The translations under genes were made by a program, and so were the position numbers. From Phycisphaeraceae bacterium (GTDB lineage: Bacteria; Planctomycetota; Phycisphaerae; Phycisphaerales; UBA1924), in NCBI GenBank assembly GCA_019636695.1, contig JAHBXD010000003.1, forward strand, positions 310,001-374,000: a DNA stretch of 64,000 bases. The letters run 5' to 3'. This document shows positions 52,758 through 60,814 of the stretch, piece by piece. The notes below the pieces were generated by a model. That model saw only the letters and a program-made list of their open reading frames with translations. It was not told the DNA's origin and made no database searches. The stretch's first letter is position 1; each line of letters begins with the position of its first letter.

Positions 52758-54815
52758 TCAAACACATCCGGCAGTGAAAAGATCAAGATAATAGAAGAAA
52801 TCGGCCGCGTCGATCATCCCATCAGGCACCCCGTACGCCGGATCAGTCGGCTCCGCCGAACCCGTCAGGTCGGCGCCGGCGAGGTCACCCGCGACAAACC
52901 GATCGAGAAAGTAGAAGAAATCCGATCCGTCGAGCACGCCGTCCGGCACTCCATAACTCGGCGCTGTCGGATCGGTCGATCCGGTCATATCTGCTGCACA
53001 CGGTCCAGGTGTTCCGCGGATGACCAACCGAAAATTGGTCCATGTGCTCACGTCCTGCGGCGCCCGATCCGAAACATGCACAGACCACACGCCGCCGGAA
53101 TCCTCACCGAAATGACGGCGCGAGGTAAAGACCTGATTGGTATATCCCTGCCCGGGATCAGGTCTCGCCGTCGCGACAAGACTCGATGTCCCCCGGGGAC
53201 CGCGAACGTCGATATGGAGATCGCCGATGAACGTGCTTGTCGCGTTCATCACAAGCTCAACCGTCTCGATACGAATACCACCGGGAATCGTCACCGATCG
53301 GGTGACCCCGACAGGGTCGTTGTCCGCAATCATCGCACCGACGGCGACCACCCCGCTGTCATACTCGATCTGCGCTGGAAGACCCGGCCACTCCAGCGCT
53401 GTCACGACCGCGGCCCCGGCATCCACCGCGCCGAAGCCGTAGGCGTAGCTCACCGGATAGCCCGCGCTGTTGACCGTCCACGTCGGGTGTGTTGGATCGC
53501 AGATCCGAGTCGAATGAATCAACACGTGCTGGATGTCTCGCCAAGTCAGATCAGGGTTGGCCTCGAGCATCAGAGCCACCACCCCGCTGACAATTGGAGC
53601 TGCCGCGCTCGTGCCTCCGAAACTCGACGTGAAATCGCCCGGAGCGTACCCCGAAGCGCCCAGCAAGTCAGTCGTGAAAATCCCGCGATTCGCCGGCCCG
53701 CCATCCGAAGGCGCAACCAGCATCAACGATGACCCGAACTCACTGTACCCGGCGACATCGTCGTCGTCGTCGATGGCGCCGACGGCGATCACATAGCGCG
53801 ACGAGGCATACGGATCATAATCGACCCGATCGATCGCGCCGCCGTTGCCCCCGGCCCACACAAACGACACCCCCTTGCCGTCACGACCATTCAGCACGGC
53901 CGTTTCCAGTGCAGTCGCCACGGCGCTGGGCATTTGCGTCGCGGTGCCGTTGTCTATCGGTCCCCACGAGTTGTTCTTGATGTGAATCAGGTCATTCCTA
54001 TGCCCGAACGCAGCTACGATCTGCGATGTCGAGCCTTGCGGCATCGTGCCGTAGCGCGCTCGGTACGCAACACCCGCACCGCCGTACCCATTGTCTGCTG
54101 TGGCCACCGCAACACCCGCAACCGCAGTTGCATGCGCTCCGATGAATGCCGCCGTGATCGACGCCTGCGGCAGATATCGACCCGAAAGATCACCATGCAC
54201 GTTCTGCACGTTCCCGATATCGATGACGCCGATCACGACCCCTTCACCGGTATACCCAAGCCCCCACGCCGGAACCACATTTGCGTCACGCCCGGGATCC
54301 TGAGCGTTCTGCAGATGCCACTGAAGCGGAAAACTCGGATCTGTCGGCACCGAACGCGTCGTGGTCGGAAATGACGTATCCACATACGCCTCGATGCCGC
54401 CGGGCCTCATCGAAAGCGCGTGCGCCAGCTCGACCGCCTCACCAACGCTTGCGGTTTCGATCCACAAAAAACCCGGTGCGCCCGGCAGCGGATGACCGAC
54501 CACATCCCTCTTGGCAACCAGCCAGTCCGTCAGCGCTGCGCTCTCGCGAGCGATCACCCGATTCAACAAGGTGTACCCCGGAGTCGGCTCTCGCACACCT
54601 CCCGCCTTCGGGCGGATGTCCGTGTGCACGCGGCGGGCAGCCGAAACCGGCGCTTCTGGAGATGCAATCACAAGCGGTTCAATGCCCGCTCCGGTCCGAA
54701 CAGCAACTGGTGTCAACGATCCGTCGGCAAGTGCCATGACGGCCGAGCCACAGACGACCGCAAGAGCGGCGGCACGCCTGAGTCCGATAGTCCTCGATCG
54801 TCGCCAGGTATCCAT
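52758..54815 (-). CDS. secreted subtilase with P-domain and GC-type dockerin repeats
   Basis: A 685-residue S8 serine protease. It has a signal peptide, a propeptide to ~160, then the catalytic triad: D199 in VIGVIDIGNV, H228 in FIGAHATAVAGVA and S403 in FGGTSAAAPIVSG. The oxyanion Asn is N324 in WAGGNGG. The Asp motif DIG differs from the usual DTG/DDG. Residues ~485-580 match a proprotein-convertase P-domain (IRIETVELVMNATSTFIGDLHI). Two dockerin-like calcium repeats (ADMTGSTDP, DGSDFFYFLD; ADLTGSAEP, DAADFFYYLD) end in AGCV. GGGAGA precedes the ATG. It shares its anchoring signature with the propeller protein at 15.6-16.7 kb. Confidence 0.9.
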   Translation of the reverse strand: MDTWRRSRTIGLRRAAALAVVCGSAVMALADGSLTPVAVRTGAGIEPLVIASPEAPVSAARRVHTDIRPKAGGVREPTPGYTLLNRVIARESAALTDWLVAKRDVVGHPLPGAPGFLWIETASVGEAVELAHALSMRPGGIEAYVDTSFPTTTRSVPTDPSFPLQWHLQNAQDPGRDANVVPAWGLGYTGEGVVIGVIDIGNVQNVHGDLSGRYLPQASITAAFIGAHATAVAGVAVATADNGYGGAGVAYRARYGTMPQGSTSQIVAAFGHRNDLIHIKNNSWGPIDNGTATQMPSAVATALETAVLNGRDGKGVSFVWAGGNGGAIDRVDYDPYASSRYVIAVGAIDDDDDVAGYSEFGSSLMLVAPSDGGPANRGIFTTDLLGASGYAPGDFTSSFGGTSAAAPIVSGVVALMLEANPDLTWRDIQHVLIHSTRICDPTHPTWTVNSAGYPVSYAYGFGAVDAGAAVVTALEWPGLPAQIEYDSGVVAVGAMIADNDPVGVTRSVTIPGGIRIETVELVMNATSTFIGDLHIDVRGPRGTSSLVATARPDPGQGYTNQVFTSRRHFGEDSGGVWSVHVSDRAPQDVSTWTNFRLVIRGTPGPCAADMTGSTDPTAPSYGVPDGVLDGSDFFYFLDRFVAGDLAGADLTGSAEPTDPAYGVPDGMIDAADFFYYLDLFTAGCV

Positions 54816-55073
54816 TGCTCTCCCACATCACGAACCGAGCGGCCCACAAGCCAAACATGAAGCCGATTCTCCCTCCGTCAAGCCGCTTGGCACCCGGCCG
54901 CAAAATGCCGGTCAGGTGGTGCCGAGTAGACCGCCAGAGACTCAGTTCAGCCAACTTTCCGTTCGCCGTTGAGGGCGAACGGTTCCCTATCCGCCCGGAT
55001 GAATCGCCTCCTGCCGTTCCGCCTCCCTTGTTGCCTGCCGCATGCTGCAAACCCGAACATATGCTGTGCCGCT

Positions 55074-55451
55074 ATGAATCGCATCGCCCTCACTGTCATG
55101 CTGTTAATCGCCTCAAACGTCTTCATGACATTCGCCTGGTACTTCCACCTCAAGATGAAGGGATGGACCATCGCAGTCGCCATCCTGATCTCGTGGCTGA
55201 TCGCCCTTCCTGAATACATCCTTCAGGTCCCCGCGAATCGTGTCGGCCATTTCGCACACGGAGGTCCGCTGACCGCCGCCCAACTCAAGATCATCCAGGA
55301 AGCCATCACGCTCACCATTTTCGGGTTGTTTTCGATTTATGTGCTTCGAGAAAAGCTCCGTGTGAATGAGATCATCGCCTTCGGATTGATCATGGCGGGC
55401 GTCGTGGTCGGCATGATGGGCCGCGGCCAGACGACGCCGGTCGCTCCATGA
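55074..55451 (+). CDS. DUF486 / small DMT-like membrane protein
   Basis: A 125-residue protein with four hydrophobic helices. They are TVMLLIASNVFMTFAWYFHL, IAVAILISWLIALPEYIL, a third around ITLTIFGLFSIYVL and a fourth ending GVVVGMMGRG. The ALPEYILQVPANR signature between helices 2 and 3 is typical of DUF486. The family is related to half-size drug/metabolite transporters, but the substrate is unknown. ATG 55074 starts directly at the first helix. It is a single gene. Confidence 0.88.
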   Translation: MNRIALTVMLLIASNVFMTFAWYFHLKMKGWTIAVAILISWLIALPEYILQVPANRVGHFAHGGPLTAAQLKIIQEAITLTIFGLFSIYVLREKLRVNEIIAFGLIMAGVVVGMMGRGQTTPVAP

Positions 55452-55475
55452 GAGCCGGAGATCCGTCGGTCATCG

Positions 55476-56792
55476 ATGGATCTACTATCGTTTATGATCT
55501 GCCGCAAACTCATCGCAGCAGCCGCCATGTGCGGCCTCTCCACCGTCGCGTACGCCATTGACGAAGCCCGGCGGGCAACCGCGTTGGCCATGATCGAAAA
55601 ATCGATCTCATACTTGCGCTCCGAGCAGGACAACGCAACCGGCGGCTGGAGCCACAACCCTCGCGGACCGAACCTTCCGGCCATCACCGGGCTTGTGCTG
55701 ACGAGCATGCTGCTTGATCCCGATTTTGATCGAAACGACCCGGTCGTTCGACGCGGCGTCGAATACCTTCTGACGTTCCGGCAACCCGATGGCGGCATCT
55801 ACGACCGCATTCTCCCCAGCTACAACACGGCGATCAGTGTCTCCGCACTCGCCTTGCTCGATGACGACGGCGACGCAACCCGCAGCGACACAGTCCAAGC
55901 CGTGATCCCCCCAGCCGTTCGATTCCTCAAAAGCCTGCAATTTCACGAAGAAGCGATGCCTCTCGGTGAAGCCGGGGCGCAGAGCATGCGCGTCGATCCG
56001 TCACATCCCTTCTATGGCGGCGTGGGCTACGGCGCTTCCGGCCGTCCCGACAATTCCAATCTCCATTTCTTCCTTCAAGCGCTTCAAGATGCCGGCGTCC
56101 CTCACGACGATCCCGCTGTGCAACGCGCCATCATCTTCCTGTCTCGCACGCAGATGCTGGACGATACCAACGACATGCCCTTTGCCGAAGGCTCTTCACA
56201 GGGGGGGTTCATCTATTCCACCAGCCCCGACGGCGAACAACTCGGCCTCGGCGAAAGTAAAGCCGGCGAGATCAAAGAGACTCTCGACGACGGTACGGTC
56301 ATCAGCCGCCTTCGCGCCTACGGCAGCATGACCTACGCCGGGTTCAAAAGTTTCGCCTACGCCAGACTCAGCCACGATGACCCTCGCGTCATCGCCGCGT
56401 TCGACTGGATCTGCCGCAACTACACCCTCACCGAAAACCCCGGCATCGGCTCCGACGGCCAATATTACTACTACATGCTTTTCGGCAGTGCCATGAATGC
56501 CCGCGGCTGGTCATTCGATCGATCATTTCGAGATGACGGCATCCCTGTAATCCTTCCCGATGACGATATCGAAGAACGCGACTGGGCCAACGACCTGATC
56601 GACCAGCTCGCCACCCTCCAGAATGACGATGGCTCGTTCCGTTCTGTCGACGATCGCTGGATGGAAAACAACCCGGTCCTCATCACCGCCTACGCCACCA
56701 TCGCCATGCAACATGCCGTCCGGGGTCGCCCGGCCCGTTCCGATCGCCCGACCGACCCCGCCCTCCATCATCCCGACGCCGCAAGCAAGTAG
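55476..56792 (+). CDS. exported prenyltransferase/squalene-oxidase repeat protein
   Basis: A 438-residue protein with a signal peptide (KLIAAAAMCGLSTVAYA) and an alpha/alpha-barrel built from QW-like repeats. These are AISYLRSEQ-type helices with GGWSHN, LLTFRQPDGGIYD, QFHEEAMP and LATLQNDDGSFRS turns. The catalytic DxDD of squalene-hopene cyclases is not evident, and export argues against terpene cyclisation. Relatives in planctomycetes are of unknown function and may bind glycans or lipids. ATG 55476 is used; ATG 55494 would also keep the signal peptide. It follows the DUF486 gene by 24 bases and precedes nuoF by 108. Confidence 0.72.
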   Translation: MDLLSFMICRKLIAAAAMCGLSTVAYAIDEARRATALAMIEKSISYLRSEQDNATGGWSHNPRGPNLPAITGLVLTSMLLDPDFDRNDPVVRRGVEYLLTFRQPDGGIYDRILPSYNTAISVSALALLDDDGDATRSDTVQAVIPPAVRFLKSLQFHEEAMPLGEAGAQSMRVDPSHPFYGGVGYGASGRPDNSNLHFFLQALQDAGVPHDDPAVQRAIIFLSRTQMLDDTNDMPFAEGSSQGGFIYSTSPDGEQLGLGESKAGEIKETLDDGTVISRLRAYGSMTYAGFKSFAYARLSHDDPRVIAAFDWICRNYTLTENPGIGSDGQYYYYMLFGSAMNARGWSFDRSFRDDGIPVILPDDDIEERDWANDLIDQLATLQNDDGSFRSVDDRWMENNPVLITAYATIAMQHAVRGRPARSDRPTDPALHHPDAASK

Positions 56793-56900
56793 TGCGCCTG
56801 CACGCATGGCAAACCTTGCTCCCGGCACCCCCCGAACCCCCGTCTGCTCCCCCCTACAATCGCCCCTTGTCCCCACGCTCCCCCTTCGGAGACGACGCAG

Positions 56901-58292
56901 ATGGCCCGTTCGTACACGGAAAACATGGGTGGCCGAGGCATCCTGACCCAGCGCATTCCCACCCCCCCATTCGGCGATTTCAAAGATCGCCACATCGTCC
57001 ATTACGACGAATACATCAAAACGGGCGGCTACGTCGGCCTCCGCAAAGCACTCGGCATGAAGCCCGAGGCCGTCACTGAAGAAGTCAAAAAATCCGTACT
57101 CCGCGGCCGCGGCGGGGCCGGCTTCCCCACCGGCCTGAAATGGACCTTCCTCCCCAAGATCGAAGCCGGGAAAGACCCCGGGGATCGATACCTCGCCATC
57201 AACGCTGATGAGTCCGAACCGGGCACATTCAAAGACCGGCTCCTGATGGACTTCGACCCCCACCTGATGCTCGAGGGCATCGCCATCGCGTGCTACGCCT
57301 GCCGCCTGAACAAAGCCTACATCTTCATCCGGGGGGAATATCACCACCAAGCCCACGTCGTCGAGGAGGCGATCAAGGAGGCCTACGCCAACGGCATCTT
57401 CGGCCCCAAGGGGCTGACCAACACCGACGCCAACACCGGTGGCGAACGCTTCCAGGTCGATTGCTACCTCCACCGCGGGGCCGGGGCCTACATCTGCGGC
57501 GAAGAAACTGCCCTCCTCGAAGCCCTTGAAGGAAAACGCGGCTGGCCCCGCATCAAGCCCCCTTTCCCGGCCATCAAGGGCCTCTTCGGCAAGCCGACCA
57601 TCATCAACAACGTAGAAACACTCGCCCACCTGCCCAGCATCATCGAACACGGCGCCGACTGGTTCATGAAGCAGGGCGTCGTCAGCACCGTCGGCGGCCC
57701 CCCCAGCCACGGCACAAAACTCATGGGCATGAGCGGCCACGTCAACCGCCCCGGTGTCTACGAGTTTGAACTCGGCATCCCCCTCCGAACATTCGTCGAG
57801 GACTATTGCGGCGGAATCCGCGGCGGCAAGAAATACAAGGCCGCCATCCCGGGCGGCGTCTCCATGGGCATCTTGGGGACTGATCAGTACGACGCCGAAC
57901 TCGATTTTGACATCGGCCGCAAATACAACGTCCTCGGCTTGGGCACCGCCTGCCCCACGGTTTTCGACGAAGACACCGACATGGTGGCCGTCGCCCGCAA
58001 CATCGCCCGGTTCTTCAAACACGAAAGTTGCGGCCAGTGCACCCCCTGCCGCGAGGGCAGCGGCTGGCTGTTTCAATTGCTGACACGCATCGAAAGCGGC
58101 GGCGCCAAAACCAAGGATCTCGACCTCGCGCTCGAGATCGCTACGAGCATGGGCAGCATGCCCGGCACGACAATCTGCGGTCTGGCCGACGGCAACAACT
58201 GGGCCGTGCGGACGATCATGAACAAGTTCCGCGATGAGTTCGAAGCACGCGTGACGAGGACATACGTACCGGTAACGGTGAGTGTGGGGTAA
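56901..58292 (+). CDS. nuoF: NADH-quinone oxidoreductase subunit F (NADH-binding)
   Basis: A 463-residue flavoprotein of complex I, or of a related NAD-linked diaphorase. The NADH/FMN segment is RGRGGAGFPTGLKW, FMN contacts include ADESEPGTFKDR and GAGAYICGEETALLEALEG, and the N3 [4Fe-4S] cluster is bound by ESCGQCTPCREG plus a later cysteine (TTICGLADG). NuoE, NuoG and the membrane subunits are not adjacent, so the gene is detached from a nuo operon. A formate-dehydrogenase or hydrogenase diaphorase subunit is the main alternative. The BFD [2Fe-2S] gene follows after 142 bases. Confidence 0.9.
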   Translation: MARSYTENMGGRGILTQRIPTPPFGDFKDRHIVHYDEYIKTGGYVGLRKALGMKPEAVTEEVKKSVLRGRGGAGFPTGLKWTFLPKIEAGKDPGDRYLAINADESEPGTFKDRLLMDFDPHLMLEGIAIACYACRLNKAYIFIRGEYHHQAHVVEEAIKEAYANGIFGPKGLTNTDANTGGERFQVDCYLHRGAGAYICGEETALLEALEGKRGWPRIKPPFPAIKGLFGKPTIINNVETLAHLPSIIEHGADWFMKQGVVSTVGGPPSHGTKLMGMSGHVNRPGVYEFELGIPLRTFVEDYCGGIRGGKKYKAAIPGGVSMGILGTDQYDAELDFDIGRKYNVLGLGTACPTVFDEDTDMVAVARNIARFFKHESCGQCTPCREGSGWLFQLLTRIESGGAKTKDLDLALEIATSMGSMPGTTICGLADGNNWAVRTIMNKFRDEFEARVTRTYVPVTVSVG

Positions 58293-58331
58293 ACGACCGA
58301 CCGCTCACGGCGCTTCGAGGAGTCCGGCGAG

Positions 58332-58359
58332 CTTGAACCCAAGGACTTGAACCCAGGGA
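58332..58359. repeat. 14-bp tandem duplication
   Basis: CTTGAACCCAAGGA (58332-58345) is followed directly by CTTGAACCCAGGGA (58346-58359), one mismatch. It abuts the first 26-bp palindrome after nuoF. The sequence superficially resembles a tRNA T-arm but no cloverleaf forms. Confidence 0.8.
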
Positions 58360-58375
58360 CTACAGTCCATGGGTT
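58350..58375. repeat. 26-bp palindrome, imperfect copy upstream of the BFD gene
   Basis: The segment begins AACCCAGGGACTA and ends CAGTCCATGGGTT. It differs from the perfect palindrome at 58724-58749 at two positions. It lies between nuoF and the BFD gene, 60 bases before the BFD start. Confidence 0.75.
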
Positions 58376-58434
58376 TCCCCATGACGGCGATCCGCTCGCC
58401 ATCACCGGCCTCTCCCCCACCCGTACAATCTCTT

Positions 58435-58725
58435 ATGGACCCGGACGATCAGGTCTGTCTCTGCTTCCGCGTTTCCCTGCGCAAAATCTGCACATATCTC
58501 AAAGTCGAGAATCCGCCCGTCGCCAGCCTCATCAGCGAGTGCCTTTCCGCCGGCACGGGGTGCCGCTGGTGTGTGCCCTTCCTCAAACACCTGCACGCCC
58601 AGCACCAGCTCGGACACGAACCCGACCTGAATGTCTCACCCGAAAAATACGCCGCGGCGAGGCTGACCTATCACAAAACCGATGAACGCGACGCAGAAGT
58701 AGTGCGCAAAGCCACAGGAGAATAA
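58435..58725 (+). CDS. BFD-like [2Fe-2S]-binding protein
   Basis: A 96-residue protein with the BFD/Fer2_BFD cysteine pattern CLCFRVS near residue 9, then a helix and AGTGCRWCVPFL. The C-x-C...C-x2-C spacing binds one [2Fe-2S] cluster. Such domains mobilise iron from bacterioferritin or serve as redox modules in NirB and similar enzymes. The tail (SPEKYAAARLTYHKTDERDAE) is not conserved. It follows nuoF and is bracketed by two palindromes; the second overlaps its stop codon. Confidence 0.82.
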   Translation: MDPDDQVCLCFRVSLRKICTYLKVENPPVASLISECLSAGTGCRWCVPFLKHLHAQHQLGHEPDLNVSPEKYAAARLTYHKTDERDAEVVRKATGE

Positions 58726-58749
58726 CCCATGGACTGCAGTCCATGGGTT
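58724..58749. repeat. perfect 26-bp palindrome at the BFD stop codon
   Basis: The half-site AACCCATGGACTG is followed by its exact reverse complement, so all 26 bases are self-complementary. It overlaps the last two bases of the BFD stop codon. It could act as a bidirectional hairpin, a protein-binding site or a REP-like element. A second, imperfect copy lies at 58350-58375. Confidence 0.9.
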
Positions 58750-58810
58750 CCATCCAGAGTGCCCCCGCCACACACATCACCCATCTACAGAGTTCCCGCC
58801 GCCATGCCCC

Positions 58811-59578
58811 TCATCCCACCGCGCGCTTCACCTCAGGCGCATCCAGCGTCTCGACCACGAACTCAGAACGCGTAAGGCTGTGCGCCACGCGCTCGGGCAT
58901 GGCCAGATGAATCTTGGCCGGGTTTTTCAGTTCGATCTCACCGCCGAGTTCATGACGGCTCTGCCGATACGCCTTCTCCCAATCCACATGAAATGTCCCA
59001 CACGGCTCCCCTCTGCGCGAACGCAGCACTGAGCCGTGCGTCTTCGGATAGCGCACCGCAGCCCCCACGAGCACCTCGACCCCTTCGCCTTCAAATTCGG
59101 CAGGCACGGCCACCGGCTGATGCACCACGCCGAACTCCCCGCCAAGGCATCGGAATGCAAAATGCACATCCCGCGCCCCCTTGTGGCTGTAAAACGCCTG
59201 CTGCACCGGACGAAGATGAATCACCGCTTCACATTCATTGCTGTATCGATTTTGGTAATACAGGCTGATCTCCGCCAGCAGGTGCCCCTGACCGTCCTCA
59301 CGCACGCGCACCAGCGGCATGAAACACAGCCCGTCCTGCTCAAGATAATGCCCCGCCGTCAGCGGCCCGAGTCGATCCGGAAGCTTGTCCTGAATCTTCA
59401 GGTAATACACCAGCGCTGCGAGCAGCACCAGCGATACCCCCAGCGAGAGCGACTGGTGCACCCCCACCGACGGATAAAGATGTTTGTAATAGTCTGGAGC
59501 AATCAGCCAGGCGAAAAACGCCCAGGCCAACGCCACGCAGAAACAGACAATCACCAACGTGTCGCGACGCTCGTGCAT
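58811..59578 (-). CDS. two-TM membrane protein of unknown function
   Basis: A 255-residue protein. Two adjacent hydrophobic helices near the N-terminus (LVIVCFCVALAWAFFAWLI and LGVSLVLLAALVYYL) form a hairpin. A ~180-residue soluble domain follows, with beta strands such as AVIHLRPVQQAFYSHKGARD and AAVRYPKTHGSVLRSRRGE. No family is recognised. ATG 59578 has GGGAGGAT 3 bases upstream, and longer in-frame starts would run through a terminator hairpin. It is downstream of the TPR/alpha-CTD gene but separated from it by that hairpin. Confidence 0.62.
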   Translation of the reverse strand: MHERRDTLVIVCFCVALAWAFFAWLIAPDYYKHLYPSVGVHQSLSLGVSLVLLAALVYYLKIQDKLPDRLGPLTAGHYLEQDGLCFMPLVRVREDGQGHLLAEISLYYQNRYSNECEAVIHLRPVQQAFYSHKGARDVHFAFRCLGGEFGVVHQPVAVPAEFEGEGVEVLVGAAVRYPKTHGSVLRSRRGEPCGTFHVDWEKAYRQSRHELGGEIELKNPAKIHLAMPERVAHSLTRSEFVVETLDAPEVKRAVG

Positions 59579-59675
59579 GCGATCCTCCCGCCCACCGGGC
59601 GTTGGAACCACGCACCCTCTCTCCGACGTCGGTCGCAGCAGCGCTGCGCCGAGAGCTCTCGATGCCCAGCATACA

Positions 59676-59705
59676 GGAAACCCCCTGGCGCGCCAAGGGG
59701 TTTCC
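59676..59705 (-). terminator. hairpin terminator after the TPR/alpha-CTD gene
   Basis: A 30-base near-perfect inverted repeat (GGAAACCCC...GGGGTTTCC around TGGCGCGCCA, one C-A mismatch) lies 34 bases past the stop at 59739. The U tract is weak (TGTATGCTG on the minus strand), so efficiency is uncertain. Confidence 0.55.
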
Positions 59706-59738
59706 CGGGTTTTCGAACGATCTTCCTGTTGCCGCCGC

Positions 59739-60710
59739 TCAGCCTTGCACGGGTGCTGACGCGGTCGCCGGCGCGGGAGTGTCCAGCGTCCGAAGTTCAA
59801 GACCATACTCGGTCAGCTTCTGCCGCACTTCCGTCAGCGAGGTCGCCCCGAAATTCTTGACTCCCATCAGTTCCGCCTCGGTGTGGCTCGCAAGATCACC
59901 CAGCGTCATGATGTTCAGCATCTGCAGCGCCTTGCGGGCACGCACCGAGAGCTGAAGGTCATTCACGCTCTTGGCGAGCACCTGCTCACGCCCCGACCCC
60001 TTAAGCTGATCCATGATCTGCCGACGCGCTGTGCGGTGCACGTCCTCACGACGCTGCCCAAGCCGCAGGTTCTTGCTGGCCAGCATTTTCTTGATCTCAA
60101 TCAGCGAGCTTTCCCCGAAATTCTTGTAGCTCATCAGCTCCGCCTCCGTGATCTTCAGCAGATCACCCAGCGTGCGGATGTTCATCTTCTTCAGGCACGT
60201 TCTCGCACGCACCGAAAGCTCAAAGTCGGTCACCGGCGTATCCAGCAGCGCGTTCCGCTTCGACATGTCGCGGTCAGGCTCCTCCTCGACCACCATCTCC
60301 CGACTCGCCTTGATGTCCTTCATGTACAACTGCGCACGGACATGATTCGGGCTTGTCTCCAGCACCTGGCGCACGCAGCGCTCGGCGCGGGCATAATCGC
60401 CGCGATCCTCGTACAACACCGCGAGGTTCAACAACGCGTTGATCGGCGCGGGCTGGTTCTCGCACGCCCGCTCATACAACGCCAGCGCTTCATCCTCCTC
60501 CCCGCTGATATCCAGCAGGTACGCAAGGTGAAAAATGGCGCTGCTGTTCCGGCCGTCGGCCGACACAGCACGACGAAGTTCGCTGATCGCCCCGAGGCGG
60601 TCACCCGCACGCTCGAACGCAAGACCGGCCTCCAGGTGCTTCGCCGAGGCCGCTGCATCGCGAGCCACGCTCTCCGCACCAATCACCATGTCCAATCCGT
60701 CCTGAACCAT
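59739..60710 (-). CDS. TPR protein with two tandem RNA polymerase alpha-CTD domains
   Basis: A 323-residue protein. TPR-like helices occupy ~18-135 (AAISELRRAVSADGRNSSAIF-type pairs). Two alpha C-terminal domains follow: residues 157-213 (FELSVRARTCLKKMNIRTLG, NFGESSLIEIKKML) and 247-305 (LQLSVRARKALQMLNIMTLG, NFGATSLTEVRQKL). Each keeps the arginine equivalent to E. coli alpha R265 (R168 and R256). There is no alpha N-terminal assembly domain, so it is not RpoA itself. It may bind UP-element DNA, sigma or activators in place of RpoA. ATG 60710 follows GAGGAG by 7 bases. Confidence 0.88.
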   Translation of the reverse strand: MVQDGLDMVIGAESVARDAAASAKHLEAGLAFERAGDRLGAISELRRAVSADGRNSSAIFHLAYLLDISGEEDEALALYERACENQPAPINALLNLAVLYEDRGDYARAERCVRQVLETSPNHVRAQLYMKDIKASREMVVEEEPDRDMSKRNALLDTPVTDFELSVRARTCLKKMNIRTLGDLLKITEAELMSYKNFGESSLIEIKKMLASKNLRLGQRREDVHRTARRQIMDQLKGSGREQVLAKSVNDLQLSVRARKALQMLNIMTLGDLASHTEAELMGVKNFGATSLTEVRQKLTEYGLELRTLDTPAPATASAPVQG

Positions 60711-60814
60711 CGATGTCTCCTCGACCGATATCCCGCCACGCCGAAAATCGACTGGCGACGACGCGCTGCCCCATATACAACCGGCCTGAACCCTAGGTCC
60801 GTCCGCCCCCGTGC

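Noticed and set aside
58332..58375. tRNA-like T-arm sequence (GGGTTCAAGTCC on the minus strand)
   Set aside because: No matching acceptor, D or anticodon stems can be drawn. The resemblance comes from the tandem repeat and the palindrome.
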